In this document: piece after piece, positions 1 to 10,035 of the stretch
Position numbering within the stretch: the first letter of the stretch is position 1
Layout: every line of letters begins with the position of its first letter
Source of the DNA: Mucilaginibacter sp.
Lineage (GTDB): Bacteria > Bacteroidota > Bacteroidia > Sphingobacteriales > Sphingobacteriaceae
DNA length: 64,000 nucleotides
Direction: 5' to 3'
Assembly (NCBI GenBank): GCA_028288025.1
Contig: JAQBOM010000003.1
Location: 1-64,000 of the forward strand
Made by a program: the position numbers and the translations under genes
Notes under the pieces: model-generated
Databases searched by the model: none
Told to the model about the DNA's origin: nothing
The model's input: only the letters and a program-made list of their open reading frames with translations

Positions 1-1043
1 ACCGCGGGGAAGCTTAACTCAAATATTTTATGCTGTCGTGCCTCGTCGGCATTATTATACAGTAAAACCGCATAAGCTTTCTTTTCATCGCGCCCTGCCC
101 TGCCGGCTTCCTGGTAATAAGCCTCAAGGCTTTCGGGCACATCTTTATGTATCACAAAGCGCACATCCGGCTTATCAATGCCCATCCCGAAGGCATTGGT
201 AGCCACAATAATCCTTGTTTTATTATTTTTCCAGCTCTCCTGTTTTTTTGAGCGTTCGTCTGGCGTTAGACCCGCATGATAATAATCGGCCTTGATTCCG
301 TTATCATTATAAAACTTAGCTATTTCTGCACATTCACGTCTGCTGCGCACATATACAATACCACTGCCCTTTACACCGGTGGCAACGTCCAGCATTTTGC
401 GGAACTTATTCTCCTCATATTGCACCACGTAGCTGATATTCTTTCGCCCAAAGCTTTTTTGAAAGACGATGCCTTTTTTAAATTGTAGCTTTTCCTGTAT
501 ATCCACCCTAACTTCGGCAGTTGCCGTAGCAGTAAGTGCCAGTACAGTCACATCCGGATGCAGTTCACGCAGATCAGCGATATGCAGGTATGATGGCCTG
601 AAATCATATCCCCATTGCGATATACAATGCGCCTCATCAACCGCAATCAGGTTTACCTTCATGTATTTGATACGCTCGCGCACCAGGTCAGACAACAATC
701 GTTCGGGAGATAAATATAAAAACTTAACCGCGCCATAAATACAATTATCCAGCGCTATATCAACCTCGCGCTTGCCCATGCCCGATACTATGGCAACAGC
801 TTCAATACCTTTTTCCTTTAAATTCTCTACCTGGTCCTTCATCAGGGCGATGAGCGGCGATACTACAATACATATCCCCTCTTTGGCCATAGCAGGCACC
901 TGGAAGCAAACCGACTTACCACCACCCGTAGGCAGCAGCGCCAAAGTATCATGCCCCAACAATACGGATTGGATGATATCCTCCTGCATTGGGCGGAAGG
1001 TATCATGGTTCCAGTAAGTATTTAGTATTTCCTGTATTGTCAT
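1..1043 (-). CDS. recQ: ATP-dependent DNA helicase RecQ (partial, N-terminal ~347 residues)
   Basis: The minus strand reads from an ATG at 1043 to the left edge without a stop, so the C-terminal part lies outside the window. RecQ unwinds DNA 3'-5' in recombination and repair. Visible motifs in order are the Walker A TGGGKS near residues 39-44, the DEAH box near 136-139 followed by CISQWG, an ALTATAT helicase motif III, and the C-lobe motifs YYHAGL and QEAGRAGRD. The start gives the usual RecQ N-terminus, with a Q-motif-like FRPMQEDII about 20 residues before Walker A. The gene is divergent from the amidohydrolase gene. The family call is firm; whether the missing zinc-binding and HRDC domains are present cannot be seen. 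Confidence 0.96.
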   Translation of the reverse strand, partial: MTIQEILNTYWNHDTFRPMQEDIIQSVLLGHDTLALLPTGGGKSVCFQVPAMAKEGICIVVSPLIALMKDQVENLKEKGIEAVAIVSGMGKREVDIALDNCIYGAVKFLYLSPERLLSDLVRERIKYMKVNLIAVDEAHCISQWGYDFRPSYLHIADLRELHPDVTVLALTATATAEVRVDIQEKLQFKKGIVFQKSFGRKNISYVVQYEENKFRKMLDVATGVKGSGIVYVRSRRECAEIAKFYNDNGIKADYYHAGLTPDERSKKQESWKNNKTRIIVATNAFGMGIDKPDVRFVIHKDVPESLEAYYQEAGRAGRDEKKAYAVLLYNNADEARQHKIFELSFPA

Positions 1044-1058
1044 TTTATTATGGCAGTC

Positions 1059-1087
1059 CAAAACTATTAAAATGCATCAATAGTTTT
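1059..1087 (-). promoter_or_regulatory. Divergent promoter dyad between recQ and the amidohydrolase gene
   Basis: AAAACTATT (1060-1068) and AATAGTTTT (1079-1087) form a perfect 9-bp inverted repeat. On the minus strand the left arm makes TAGTTTTG (1066-1059), a match to the Bacteroidota -7 consensus TAnnTTTG, 15 nt ahead of the recQ ATG. The right arm gives TAGTTTTA, a near match, for the rightward gene. No -33 TTG at ideal spacing is visible. A shared operator for both genes is inference. Confidence 0.4.
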
Positions 1088-1114
1088 AACTTAGCGCCTA
1101 TAAAGAATTAATTG

Positions 1115-4100
1115 ATGAGGCTTCTTAATATAACGATAATATTTTTAATCATAGCCTATAATGTGCAGGCCCAAAAATGGAACGTTGATAATCCTCCCGG
1201 CCAGGCAAAAAAAGTCACCATCAATACCAACGAGGGCACCTGGATGAATTTAGATGTTAGCCCCGATGGCAAAAGCATTGTATTTGATCTGTTAGGTGAT
1301 ATCTATACCATACCATTTACCGGCGGCAAGGCCACTCTGTTAACTGGTGGCAAGGCTTGGGATGTGCAACCTCGCTATAGTCCTGATGGTAAATTAATAT
1401 CCTATACCAGCGATAAGGAGGGTGGAGATAATATATGGATAATGAATGCCGATGGCAGCAATAAGCACGCTATCACCAAAGAAAGCTTTAGATTATTAAA
1501 CAACGCCAGCTGGACACCCGACGGGCAATATGTTGTAGCACGCAAGCATTTTACCGGTACGCGCTCGCTTGGCGCAGGCGAAATGTGGTTGTATCATAAA
1601 AATGGCGGCGAGGGCATACAACTAACCAAACGCAAAAACGACCAGCAGGATGCCGGCGAGCCAACCGTATCACCTGATGGCAAGTTTATTTATTGGAGCG
1701 AGGATGTTACGCCCGGGCCATATTTCCTTTATAGCAAGGACCCTAACGCGGGTATATATGCCATAAGGCGCTTAAACCGCGAAACGGGCAATATTGAAAC
1801 CGTTACCGGTGGCGCAGGTGGTGCATGCCGTCCGCAAATATCGCCCGATGGTAAGTTGCTGGCCTTTGTGAAACGGATCAGGCTGAAATCGGTTATGTAT
1901 CTGCGTAGAATTGAAACGGGCGAAGAATGGCCGGTGTATGATGACCTGTCGCACGACCAGCAGGAAACGTGGGCCATATTTGGTGTATATCCCAATTTTG
2001 GCTGGACACCCGATAGCAGGAATCTTATATTTTATGCTAAAGGCAAAATTTGGAGCATGGATATAAATACACTAAATCCGGTACAAATTCCTTTCGAAGT
2101 TTCATCGCAGCAAAACATTACCGAAGCGCTGCATTTCCCTCAAAAGGTCTTCCAGGACGAATTCCCAGTGAAGATGATACGCCAGCTTACTACATCGCCC
2201 GATGGTAAATTTGTAGCCTTTAACGCGGCGGGCTATATCTATATTAAGGAGTTGCCAAAAGGCGAACCAATGCGCATAGATACCGTCAAAGATTTTGAAT
2301 ACAGCCCCCAATTTAGCCCTGATGGAAAATCGTTGGTTTATGTTGATTGGAGCGACGCTTTAAAAGGCTCAATAAATAAAATAGATCTGACCACCCATCA
2401 GATAATAAGAGTTACTACCGAAAAAGGATTTTACTATACCCCAAAATTCAGTAACCATGGCGATAAAATAATTTACCGCAAAGGCGAAGGTAATGACAAC
2501 CTGGGATTTGCTTTTGGCACTAATCCCGGTATATATATTATCCCATCAGCAGGTGGCACTGCGCAAATGGTTATTAATAATGGCATTAACCCGCGTTTTT
2601 CTACAGATGACACCAAAATTTATTATCAAAGCAGCGAGGGGGGTAAGAAAGCTTTTAAGGTAATGGATGTTAGCGGCGCTAACCCAAAAACATTATATAC
2701 CTCTACCTACACCACTCAGTTTGAACCAAGTCCTGATGGTAAATGGATAGCTTTTACAGAACTGTTTAACTGCTATATAACCCCATTAGTTAATACCGGT
2801 AACGCACAGGACCTATCGGCAACCAACAAATCATTGCCGCTTAGCAAACTAACACATGACGCAGGCACCTATCTGCACTGGAGCAAGGATAGTAAAAAAC
2901 TAATGTGGACGTTAGGGCCAAAATATTTTTCAAGGGATATTCGTAATTCGTTTCCGTTTGCAAAAGGCGATACTGATAAAACACCTGTTATTGATACCGT
3001 TGGTATTGATATGGGCCTGAAACTAAAAACCGATGTACCCGATGGCAAGATAGCCTTCACCAATGTGCGTATTATTACCATGAAGGGCGATGAGGTTATC
3101 GAAAAAGGCACTATCATCATCGACCATAATAAGATAGATGCAATAGGCAAAGCTGCAGATATACAAATACCTGCGGATGCCAAGGTTTATGATGTTACCG
3201 GCAAAACCATTATGCCGGGCATAATAGATGTACACGCGCATTTACACCCCAGCCCGGATGGTATTTCGCCGCAGCAGGATTGGAGCTATTTTGCCAACCT
3301 GTCTTACGGCGTAACCACCTCTCATGATCCGTCGAGCAATACCGAAATGGTATTCAGCCAATCAGAAATGTTAAAGGCCGGGCGTATGGTTGGCCCGCGG
3401 GTATACTCAACCGGTTCTATATTATATGGTGCCGATGGCGATTTTAAGGTGGTAATTAATAGCCTGGATGACGCACTTTCTAACCTGCGGCGCTTGAAAG
3501 CGGTGGGTGCATTTTCTGTGAAAAGTTATGGCCAGCCGAGACGCGAGCAGCGCCAGCAAATTGTAGAAGCCGCGCGCCTGTTGCAAATGGAAGTAGTGCC
3601 AGAGGGTGGCTCTACCTTTTTTACCAACATGAATATGATTGTAGACGGGCAAACCGGTATTGAACATAGCATACCTGTTTGGCCGGTTTATAAAGATGTT
3701 AAAAGCTTATGGAATGATAGCAAGACCGGCTACACCCCTACTTTAATTGTTAGCTACGGTACCCAGTTTGGCGAGAATTACTGGTATGACCGTACCGAAG
3801 TTTGGAAGAATGAGCACCTGTTAAACTTCACGCCCCAATATATAGTAGATTCACGCTCGCGGCGCAGAACCACCTCTGAATATGGTGAATATGGCCATAT
3901 AGAGATATCCAAATATGTAAAGCAAATTGCTGATGGCGGCACCAAAGTAAACCTGGGTGCCCATGGGCAATTGCAGGGCCTTGGCGCGCATTGGGAAATG
4001 TGGATGCTGGCACAAGGCGGAATGACCCCGCTGCAGGTTATACGCTGTGCAACCATTAATGGTGCATCATATTTAGGTATGGATAAAGAAATTGGCTCGT

Positions 4101-4351
4101 TAGAAAAAGGCAAGCTGGCAGATCTTATTGTACTCAATCAAAACCCGCTGGACGATATCCGCAACAGCGATAATATAAAATATGTGATGATAAACGGCCG
4201 ACTGTACGACTCGGACAGTATGAACGAAATTGGCAATCACGATAAACTGCGTATGCGTTTTTGGTGGCAGTTAAACCGCGGCGACAGCGTAAACCTGCCG
4301 GTTGGTAATACAGAGACGTATTTGTTTATGAGTGAGGATGGAGGAAATTAG
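1115..4351 (+). CDS. Secreted TolB-like beta-propeller/amidohydrolase fusion
   Basis: This is a 1078-residue exported protein. An N-terminal signal peptide ends at about VQAQ (residues 17-20). Residues ~45-620 carry repeated PD40/TolB-type blades of the form SPDGKxIxY. Residues ~655-1050 are an amidohydrolase TIM barrel: metal-binding DVHAHLHP follows a KTIMPGIID strand, and the end holds the typical GSLEKGKLADLIVLNQNPL segment. Proteins of this build are annotated as periplasmic amidohydrolases, possibly acting on peptide-like or amide substrates; the substrate here is unknown. A TTG three bases upstream keeps the frame open, but the ATG at 1115 is the better start. It stands alone, convergent with the lipoprotein at 4757. 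Confidence 0.85.
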   Translation: MRLLNITIIFLIIAYNVQAQKWNVDNPPGQAKKVTINTNEGTWMNLDVSPDGKSIVFDLLGDIYTIPFTGGKATLLTGGKAWDVQPRYSPDGKLISYTSDKEGGDNIWIMNADGSNKHAITKESFRLLNNASWTPDGQYVVARKHFTGTRSLGAGEMWLYHKNGGEGIQLTKRKNDQQDAGEPTVSPDGKFIYWSEDVTPGPYFLYSKDPNAGIYAIRRLNRETGNIETVTGGAGGACRPQISPDGKLLAFVKRIRLKSVMYLRRIETGEEWPVYDDLSHDQQETWAIFGVYPNFGWTPDSRNLIFYAKGKIWSMDINTLNPVQIPFEVSSQQNITEALHFPQKVFQDEFPVKMIRQLTTSPDGKFVAFNAAGYIYIKELPKGEPMRIDTVKDFEYSPQFSPDGKSLVYVDWSDALKGSINKIDLTTHQIIRVTTEKGFYYTPKFSNHGDKIIYRKGEGNDNLGFAFGTNPGIYIIPSAGGTAQMVINNGINPRFSTDDTKIYYQSSEGGKKAFKVMDVSGANPKTLYTSTYTTQFEPSPDGKWIAFTELFNCYITPLVNTGNAQDLSATNKSLPLSKLTHDAGTYLHWSKDSKKLMWTLGPKYFSRDIRNSFPFAKGDTDKTPVIDTVGIDMGLKLKTDVPDGKIAFTNVRIITMKGDEVIEKGTIIIDHNKIDAIGKAADIQIPADAKVYDVTGKTIMPGIIDVHAHLHPSPDGISPQQDWSYFANLSYGVTTSHDPSSNTEMVFSQSEMLKAGRMVGPRVYSTGSILYGADGDFKVVINSLDDALSNLRRLKAVGAFSVKSYGQPRREQRQQIVEAARLLQMEVVPEGGSTFFTNMNMIVDGQTGIEHSIPVWPVYKDVKSLWNDSKTGYTPTLIVSYGTQFGENYWYDRTEVWKNEHLLNFTPQYIVDSRSRRRTTSEYGEYGHIEISKYVKQIADGGTKVNLGAHGQLQGLGAHWEMWMLAQGGMTPLQVIRCATINGASYLGMDKEIGSLEKGKLADLIVLNQNPLDDIRNSDNIKYVMINGRLYDSDSMNEIGNHDKLRMRFWWQLNRGDSVNLPVGNTETYLFMSEDGGN

Positions 4352-4352
4352 C

Positions 4353-4580
4353 ACATCTTGTTTCACACGTGGTGAAACAAGATGTAACAAGTGAAACAAG
4401 ATTTTGAGTTAAAGTGTTGTTTATAAGATAATTGTGAAAAAGTGATGTAACAAAATGTAACAACTTATTCGTCAGTATTTTTAGGTGTAATTTACAATCA
4501 TTTCATTGATAATCAAATAATTACAAATTTGCTAATTTAGGAGTGGTGAAACAAGTTATTTGAAACAAGATGAAACAAAG
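4353..4580. repeat. GAAACAAG repeat cluster with long hairpin at a convergent junction
   Basis: Immediately after the amidohydrolase stop, ACATCTTGTTTCAC (4353-4366) and GTGAAACAAGATGT (4372-4385) form a perfect 14-bp hairpin with a 5-nt loop. Further copies of GAAACAAG occur at 4392, 4548 and 4562, with GAAACAAA at 4572 and variants such as ATGTAACAA at 4443-4462. The rest of the 405-bp gap to 4757 holds two more hairpins: TGCAAGCG-TCTA-CGCTTGCA at 4659-4678, and a terminator-like one at 4701-4737. No reading frame of note is seen. Confidence 0.75.
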
Positions 4581-4700
4581 TCACTGACATATAATACCGC
4601 CATTATACCAGTTGCTGCCGACAGTTTAAGCGTCCACGTTTAAATTAAAAATCCTGCCTGCAAGCGTCTACGCTTGCAAAGATTAAAATTAATACTTAAT

Positions 4701-4737
4701 AGCAAACGCCCAAAGCTTTTCAACTTTGGGCGTTGCT
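4701..4737 (-). terminator. Hairpin terminator downstream of the lipoprotein gene
   Basis: AGCAAACGCCCAAAG (4701-4715) pairs with CTTTGGGCGTTGCT (4724-4737) with one bulged base. It lies 19 nt beyond the stop codon of the minus-strand lipoprotein gene. On that strand it is followed by an AT-rich run without a clean U-tract. Confidence 0.55.
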
Positions 4738-4756
4738 ACACATTTAATCTACACAA

Positions 4757-5506
4757 CTATTTTCTTTCACTCTTCTCACGGTGTGAGAATCCGCTCCAAC
4801 TTCCGCATAATAGTATATTGTCTTTGATTTTATTATAAATAGCAGCGTTAACTGTGCTGCTAATTACAATTGCACCATTTGTACGTACGGCGGCATCTAA
4901 TTGGGCAGCAGCCATTCCGCTTATCAGTTTAGTTAAATTTAGTTTGGCTAAAGTCGCAACGTCTGTTTTACCATCAATGGTTATATTTTCGGCTTCCACC
5001 TTTATTAAAGCATCATCGTTATAGTCAAGCTCTATAGGTACAACTACGCCGCCCTGAGTGGTAAAGTTCCCTTTTAAAGTAAGCGGTATAGCCGCTGTTG
5101 TGCTTTTTACAAGGAGAACCCGCAATTCAATTTCGGTATAAGTACCGGTATCAATTGCTGCGCTTATTGAAGCAGGGCTAATTGCAAACAGATCAATGTT
5201 TGTTAAATTTTTACTGGTGATCTCGATAGCCGTATTTTTCTTTTTGGCTTCTAATTTAAAAGAAGCGATGTTAGCCGTGCCTGATGTCCAGGTAATACTG
5301 GCTGAAGTAGCGTTTGTGCCAACCGAATTGGTTGTCATACCGGGTGTTGTAATTGATGCCGGAAGCAAATTACTTGGGTTTGTGGCACTAAGCGCAAATG
5401 TGACTTGTGTTGCTGAGGTAACCGCGCTATTATCCTTTTTACAAGCGTTTAAGGCTAAAATGAATGTTAATACTGCAATGCTTTTAATACAATTTGATAG
5501 GTTCAT
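4757..5506 (-). CDS. Uncharacterised lipoprotein
   Basis: This is a 249-residue protein with a type II signal peptide: a hydrophobic stretch and then the lipobox LNAC at residues 19-22, followed by KKD, the lysine/acid pattern of Bacteroidota lipoproteins. The mature part is Thr/Ser/Ala-rich and beta-rich, with segments such as TGTYTEIELRV that recall DUF4382-type lipoproteins, but I do not recognise the family with confidence. The last ~18 residues (ending HREKSERK) are charged and unlike the preceding core, so the C-terminus may have been altered by a small frame change or readthrough. It is monocistronic, with a hairpin terminator just downstream. Confidence 0.7.
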   Translation of the reverse strand: MNLSNCIKSIAVLTFILALNACKKDNSAVTSATQVTFALSATNPSNLLPASITTPGMTTNSVGTNATSASITWTSGTANIASFKLEAKKKNTAIEITSKNLTNIDLFAISPASISAAIDTGTYTEIELRVLLVKSTTAAIPLTLKGNFTTQGGVVVPIELDYNDDALIKVEAENITIDGKTDVATLAKLNLTKLISGMAAAQLDAAVRTNGAIVISSTVNAAIYNKIKDNILLCGSWSGFSHREKSERK

Positions 5507-5708
5507 TTTTAAATGGGTTTTATTGTAATACGTTTGTTACGAACAATTAGTTTTCTTTATGTTTAAAAAACATTTAACTAAAAGCTAAATAAGCACTGAT
5601 TATCAATAATTTGAGGAATAATTTATTTTTCAACAATGAGTATGTTTCATTTTGGGTGGGCGGAATAAATGTCTGCTTCATTTTTAAATAAAGCCATAAA
5701 TCCCAACA

Positions 5709-5738
5709 AAAAAGCCCCCGATTTCTCGAAGGCTTTCA
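5709..5738 (-). terminator. Rho-independent terminator of gltA
   Basis: On the minus strand AAAGCC-tt-CGA, a GAAA tetraloop, then TCG-gg-GGCTTT is followed by a T-run, 18 nt after the citrate synthase stop codon. Confidence 0.8.
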
Positions 5739-5755
5739 AATATCTAAAAGACTAA

Positions 5756-7042
5756 TTATCTTTTTTCAATCTCCACATAATCCTTATCAACAGCGCCTAC
5801 ATAAATTTGGCGCGGGCGGCCTATTGGCTCTTTGTTTTCTTTCATTTCTTTCCATTGTGCTATCCAGCCCGGCAAACGGCCCAGAGCAAACAAAACGGTA
5901 AACATATCAGTAGGGAAACCTAACGCGCGGTAAATGATACCCGAGTAAAAATCAACATTAGGATATAATTTACGCTCTACAAAGTATGGATCTTTTAAAG
6001 CTACTTCTTCCAGCTTTTTGGCTATCTCCAGTACTTCATCATCAATGCCTAATTTCTCTAATATTTCATCGCAAGCCTTTTTAATGATCTTGGCACGCGG
6101 ATCGAAGTTTTTATAAACACGGTGACCAAAGCCCATTAAACGGAAAGGATCGTTTTTATCTTTCGCTTTGTTTATCCATTTATCGGTATCGCCCCCATCT
6201 TCTTTAATTTTCTCCAGCATTTCAATTACCGCCTGGTTGGCACCACCATGTAGCGGTCCCCATAAGGCAGATATACCTGCAGATACAGAAGCATAAATAT
6301 TAGACTCGGACGAACCTACTATACGCACTGTAGATGTTGAGCAATTTTGCTCATGATCTGCATGCAGTATTAATAAGGTATTCATAGCGTTTACTACTAC
6401 CGGGTCAACCTCAACATCCTCGGTACGCTGACCAAAGGTCATGTTAAGGAAGTTAGTAACATAATCGTATTTATTTTGAGGATAAATAACCGGATGACCC
6501 AATGATTTTTTGTATATCCATGAAACTACAGTAGCCATTTTAGCCAGCATTTTAATAATGCTAAGGTTAAGCTCGTCTTTGCTTTGATTAGGTTTTAAAG
6601 ATTCAGGATAAAAAGCCGATAATGAACACACCAATGATGACAATTGACCCATTGGATGAGATTTTGACGGAAAACCATCAAAAAATTTCTTCATATCCTC
6701 ATGCACTAAAGTATGGCGGCTTATTTCATATTGGAAACTTTTTAACTGCTCTGCAGTAGGCAGAGTCCCGTATATCAGCAAATAGGCAACCTCTATAAAG
6801 GTTGATTGCTCTGCTAATTGTTCGATGGGATAACCACGGTATTTAAGTATACCCAGCTCTCCATCTAAAAAAGTGATTGCGCTTTGTGTAGCGCCTGTAT
6901 TTTTATAACCAACATCAAGGGTTACATAACCGCTTTGATCTCTCAATTTTGAAATATCAATAGCTTTTTCACCTTCTGTACCTTCTATAATTGGAAGATC
7001 GTATGTTTTATCACCTATTTTTAATTGTGCTAAGTCTGACAT
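5756..7042 (-). CDS. gltA: Citrate synthase
   Basis: The 428-residue protein is full length for a type II (hexameric, Gram-negative) citrate synthase, which condenses oxaloacetate and acetyl-CoA at entry to the TCA cycle in the cytoplasm. Hallmarks are HADHEQNCSTSTVR, the active-site HGGANQAV region, and GHRVYKNFDPRAKI with the catalytic His. The N-terminus carries the small beta domain typical of the long form. The ATG at 7042 gives the expected N-terminus, and a -7 box lies just upstream at 7065-7072. The gene is monocistronic with its own terminator. The assignment is very secure. Confidence 0.97.
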   Translation of the reverse strand: MSDLAQLKIGDKTYDLPIIEGTEGEKAIDISKLRDQSGYVTLDVGYKNTGATQSAITFLDGELGILKYRGYPIEQLAEQSTFIEVAYLLIYGTLPTAEQLKSFQYEISRHTLVHEDMKKFFDGFPSKSHPMGQLSSLVCSLSAFYPESLKPNQSKDELNLSIIKMLAKMATVVSWIYKKSLGHPVIYPQNKYDYVTNFLNMTFGQRTEDVEVDPVVVNAMNTLLILHADHEQNCSTSTVRIVGSSESNIYASVSAGISALWGPLHGGANQAVIEMLEKIKEDGGDTDKWINKAKDKNDPFRLMGFGHRVYKNFDPRAKIIKKACDEILEKLGIDDEVLEIAKKLEEVALKDPYFVERKLYPNVDFYSGIIYRALGFPTDMFTVLFALGRLPGWIAQWKEMKENKEPIGRPRQIYVGAVDKDYVEIEKR

Positions 7043-7064
7043 AGATAGATTTTTGTATTTGCAA

Positions 7065-7072
7065 CAAATATA
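7065..7072 (-). promoter_or_regulatory. gltA -7 box
   Basis: The minus strand reads TATATTTG, an exact match to the Bacteroidota consensus TAnnTTTG, 23 nt before the gltA ATG. No -33 TTG at ideal spacing is seen. Confidence 0.5.
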
Positions 7073-7207
7073 TGCAAATCTGCGTATAATTTAGCTGTAA
7101 CTATGGTTGGTCAATTGTAAAAAAGTTGTCTTATAAACCTTATTTTTAATAAAATATATGCAATTGGTATATTCGTCGCTAAAATCTACTAAAAAATATA
7201 ATTATTA

Positions 7208-10030
7208 ATGGCAACAAATGGCCCGCCGGTATTACTAATTTCTATTTACTATAATATAGGCTTACCGTTAATGGCACTTACGGTTATAATTTTTTTTATG
7301 ATTATTACCTATCGGCGCAGCATCCGGAAAGCCGTTGAGTATTACACAGCCAATTTGCCTAACTCTCCGCACCAGCTTAATGCTCTTATTAACTCTCTTA
7401 ATGATATTATTTTTGAGTTTAATGAAGATAAAGTTTGCCTGAATGCCTGGTTCAATGAATTTACCGACCGGGTGATTAGCCCTAAAGAATTGGTTGGTAA
7501 AAAACTGGAGGATATTTTAGGGCATGAACGTGCATTAAAATTCAATACCGCGCTTGATTATGTTATCAACACCCGAAAATCGACAGCTATTGAATATCTT
7601 TCTGATCATGGTACAGGCAACTGGCTCATTGCAAAGCTAACACCGGTATTAGATCGGAGTGGAAATTATACGCATCGTATTTCGGCTTCGGTTACTGATA
7701 TATCTGAACAGAAAAGGTATGCCGATGCTTTAAAAGAAAACGAGACATTATTACTTGAGGCACAGGAAGTTGCTAAAATTGGCAATTGGTGGTACGATAA
7801 CAAAACAAAGCACACCTACTGGTCTGCCAGTTTAGCAGCCATACTGGAAGTTAATGACATACCCGAGGGTGTTAGCAAGTATGATTATTATTTAAGCCTG
7901 ACGCATCCGGATGACAGGGATAATTACCGTGATTTTTTGACGAATATTACCTTATCAGGCGAGAAGCAATATGAACACCGTTTAATTACACCATACGGAA
8001 ACCTGAAATATATTAAATTTGTAAAAGGGGATATCACTTTTGATGAGCATGGAAACGTACTACGCATATTTGGCTTTCTGCAGGATATAACCCAGGTCAG
8101 GCTATCAGAAAAAGCAATAAAAAAAGGCCATACAGAATTAATTGAAGCACTAGCCATTGCAAAAATAGGTAACTGGAACTGGGATATTTCGTCGCGTAAA
8201 TTGGTATGGTCTGATGAAATTACTCATATTTTTGAGGCTGAGCCTTTTTTGTTCGTCCAATCGGGTTTGTTACGCTTTCTTTTAACGTTTGTACACAGAA
8301 ACGATAAGTTTATTTTACGGCCTTTATTTAAAGGCGTTACCAATAATGCCAACTACACCTGTGTTTTTCGTATAGTTACCCCTAATGGTACCATTAAATA
8401 TGTAAGCGTAATTGTTAGTGCACTGCAAAAAAACGAAGATGGCAGCATAGGTAAAATTATAGGCACCTTACAGGATGTTACCGACAGGAAGCGGGTAGAA
8501 ATAGATTATAAACGAGCCGAAAACAAATATAAGCTGGTATTAGAAGCTATTAAATTAGCAGCAGTATCATTAGATAACAAGGGCAATATTACTTTTTGTA
8601 ATCCGCATCTGGCCAATATATTAGGATATACTCCAAAAGAGATATTGGGCATGAACTGGATGGATTCTTTCCTTCCGCCGAAATTAAATGAGACGGTTAA
8701 TAACTGGTTTGTAAGTAACACCATTCCTACACAAAATACAAACCCGGTAGTGTGCCGTAATGGCGAAGAACGCATTATTAGCTGGCAAAATACAATAAGT
8801 TATGATGAAAATGGCTTGCTGAAAGAAACTACTGCAATTGGCGAGGATATAACCGACCAGCAAAAAGCAACCCGGGAGCTAATATCGGCGAAAGAGATCG
8901 CAGAAAGATCATCGCGTTTTAAATCTGATTTCTTATCAATAATGAGCCATGAGATAAGAACGCCGATGAACGCGGTTATTGGCACCACCAATTTGTTGTT
9001 AAGCGAGGACCCTAAGCCAGAGCAATTAGATTATTTGAATATCCTCAAATTCTCTGGCGAGAATTTGCTTGATATTATTAATGATATACTTGATTACAAT
9101 AAAATTGAAGCTGGTAAATTAGAGCTTAACGATTTAAAGTTTAATATTCATCAACTTACTCAAAAAATAAAGCAATCCTTCCAGTCAAAAGCAATAGAGA
9201 AGAAATTAACTATTGATTTGCTTATTGACGAGAGTATTCCTGAATATATAACCGGAGATCAAATCCGCCTGAGCCAGATCTTAAATAACCTGATAAGCAA
9301 TGCGGTTAAATTTACCCATAAAGGCGTAATATCCATCCATTTACAAGCTGAAAAAACTGATCGTAAGCAGATTACTATTAAGTTTACTGTTACAGACACA
9401 GGCATTGGTATAGCACCCGAAAACCTGGACATTATATTTGATCCGTTTACACAAGTGCCAATAATTAATAACAGCAATACCGGTGGTACAGGGTTAGGTT
9501 TGGCTATCACCAAACGATTGGTAAATCTTCATAAAAGCAATATTTCTGTTATAAGTGAGCCTGGTAAAGGCACTTCATTCACTTTTACTATTTCATTTAT
9601 GCTGCCTCAAAATGAGTTAAGTGTACCGCCTGCTATAAGCAATGCGCCAATGCTTAACCTATATGGAATGAACGTATTGGTAGTTGACGATAATAAAATG
9701 AACTTGCTTATTGCTTCAAGATTCTTAAAAAAATGGCAGGCAAATGTTGAGGAAGCGCTAAACGGACAAATAGCAGTTGATATGGTTAAGAATAAAGCTT
9801 ATGACCTAATAATAATGGACCTGCAAATGCCGGTAATGGATGGCTTTGAAGCAACACGGATCATAAAAAACAGTAATGCCGCTATACCAATTATAGCACT
9901 TACCGCTGATGCAATGCCCGAAACTTATGCTAAAGCATTGGCTGCAGGCATGAGCGATTATTTGACCAAACCATTTGTACCGGCTATATTCTTTGAAAAA
10001 GTTGCCCGGTATTACAAGCAGGCTATTTGA
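7208..10030 (+). CDS. Membrane-anchored multi-PAS hybrid histidine kinase
   Basis: This 940-residue sensor kinase has one N-terminal membrane segment (residues ~9-33) and then four PAS domains starting near residues 57, 180, 310 and 440; the second and third share an AKIGNWxWD motif. The HisKA domain has phospho-acceptor His581 in SHEIRTPMN. The HATPase domain (about 690-800) shows NAVKF, DTGIGI and GTGLGLAI. A C-terminal receiver domain has phospho-acceptor Asp871 in IIMDLQMP. There is no output domain and no adjacent response regulator, so signal presumably passes by phosphorelay to an unlinked protein. With almost no periplasmic loop, it probably senses a cytoplasmic or membrane signal. 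It is convergent with the MacB-like permease. Confidence 0.93.
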   Translation: MATNGPPVLLISIYYNIGLPLMALTVIIFFMIITYRRSIRKAVEYYTANLPNSPHQLNALINSLNDIIFEFNEDKVCLNAWFNEFTDRVISPKELVGKKLEDILGHERALKFNTALDYVINTRKSTAIEYLSDHGTGNWLIAKLTPVLDRSGNYTHRISASVTDISEQKRYADALKENETLLLEAQEVAKIGNWWYDNKTKHTYWSASLAAILEVNDIPEGVSKYDYYLSLTHPDDRDNYRDFLTNITLSGEKQYEHRLITPYGNLKYIKFVKGDITFDEHGNVLRIFGFLQDITQVRLSEKAIKKGHTELIEALAIAKIGNWNWDISSRKLVWSDEITHIFEAEPFLFVQSGLLRFLLTFVHRNDKFILRPLFKGVTNNANYTCVFRIVTPNGTIKYVSVIVSALQKNEDGSIGKIIGTLQDVTDRKRVEIDYKRAENKYKLVLEAIKLAAVSLDNKGNITFCNPHLANILGYTPKEILGMNWMDSFLPPKLNETVNNWFVSNTIPTQNTNPVVCRNGEERIISWQNTISYDENGLLKETTAIGEDITDQQKATRELISAKEIAERSSRFKSDFLSIMSHEIRTPMNAVIGTTNLLLSEDPKPEQLDYLNILKFSGENLLDIINDILDYNKIEAGKLELNDLKFNIHQLTQKIKQSFQSKAIEKKLTIDLLIDESIPEYITGDQIRLSQILNNLISNAVKFTHKGVISIHLQAEKTDRKQITIKFTVTDTGIGIAPENLDIIFDPFTQVPIINNSNTGGTGLGLAITKRLVNLHKSNISVISEPGKGTSFTFTISFMLPQNELSVPPAISNAPMLNLYGMNVLVVDDNKMNLLIASRFLKKWQANVEEALNGQIAVDMVKNKAYDLIIMDLQMPVMDGFEATRIIKNSNAAIPIIALTADAMPETYAKALAAGMSDYLTKPFVPAIFFEKVARYYKQAI

Positions 10031-10035
10031 GGGTG

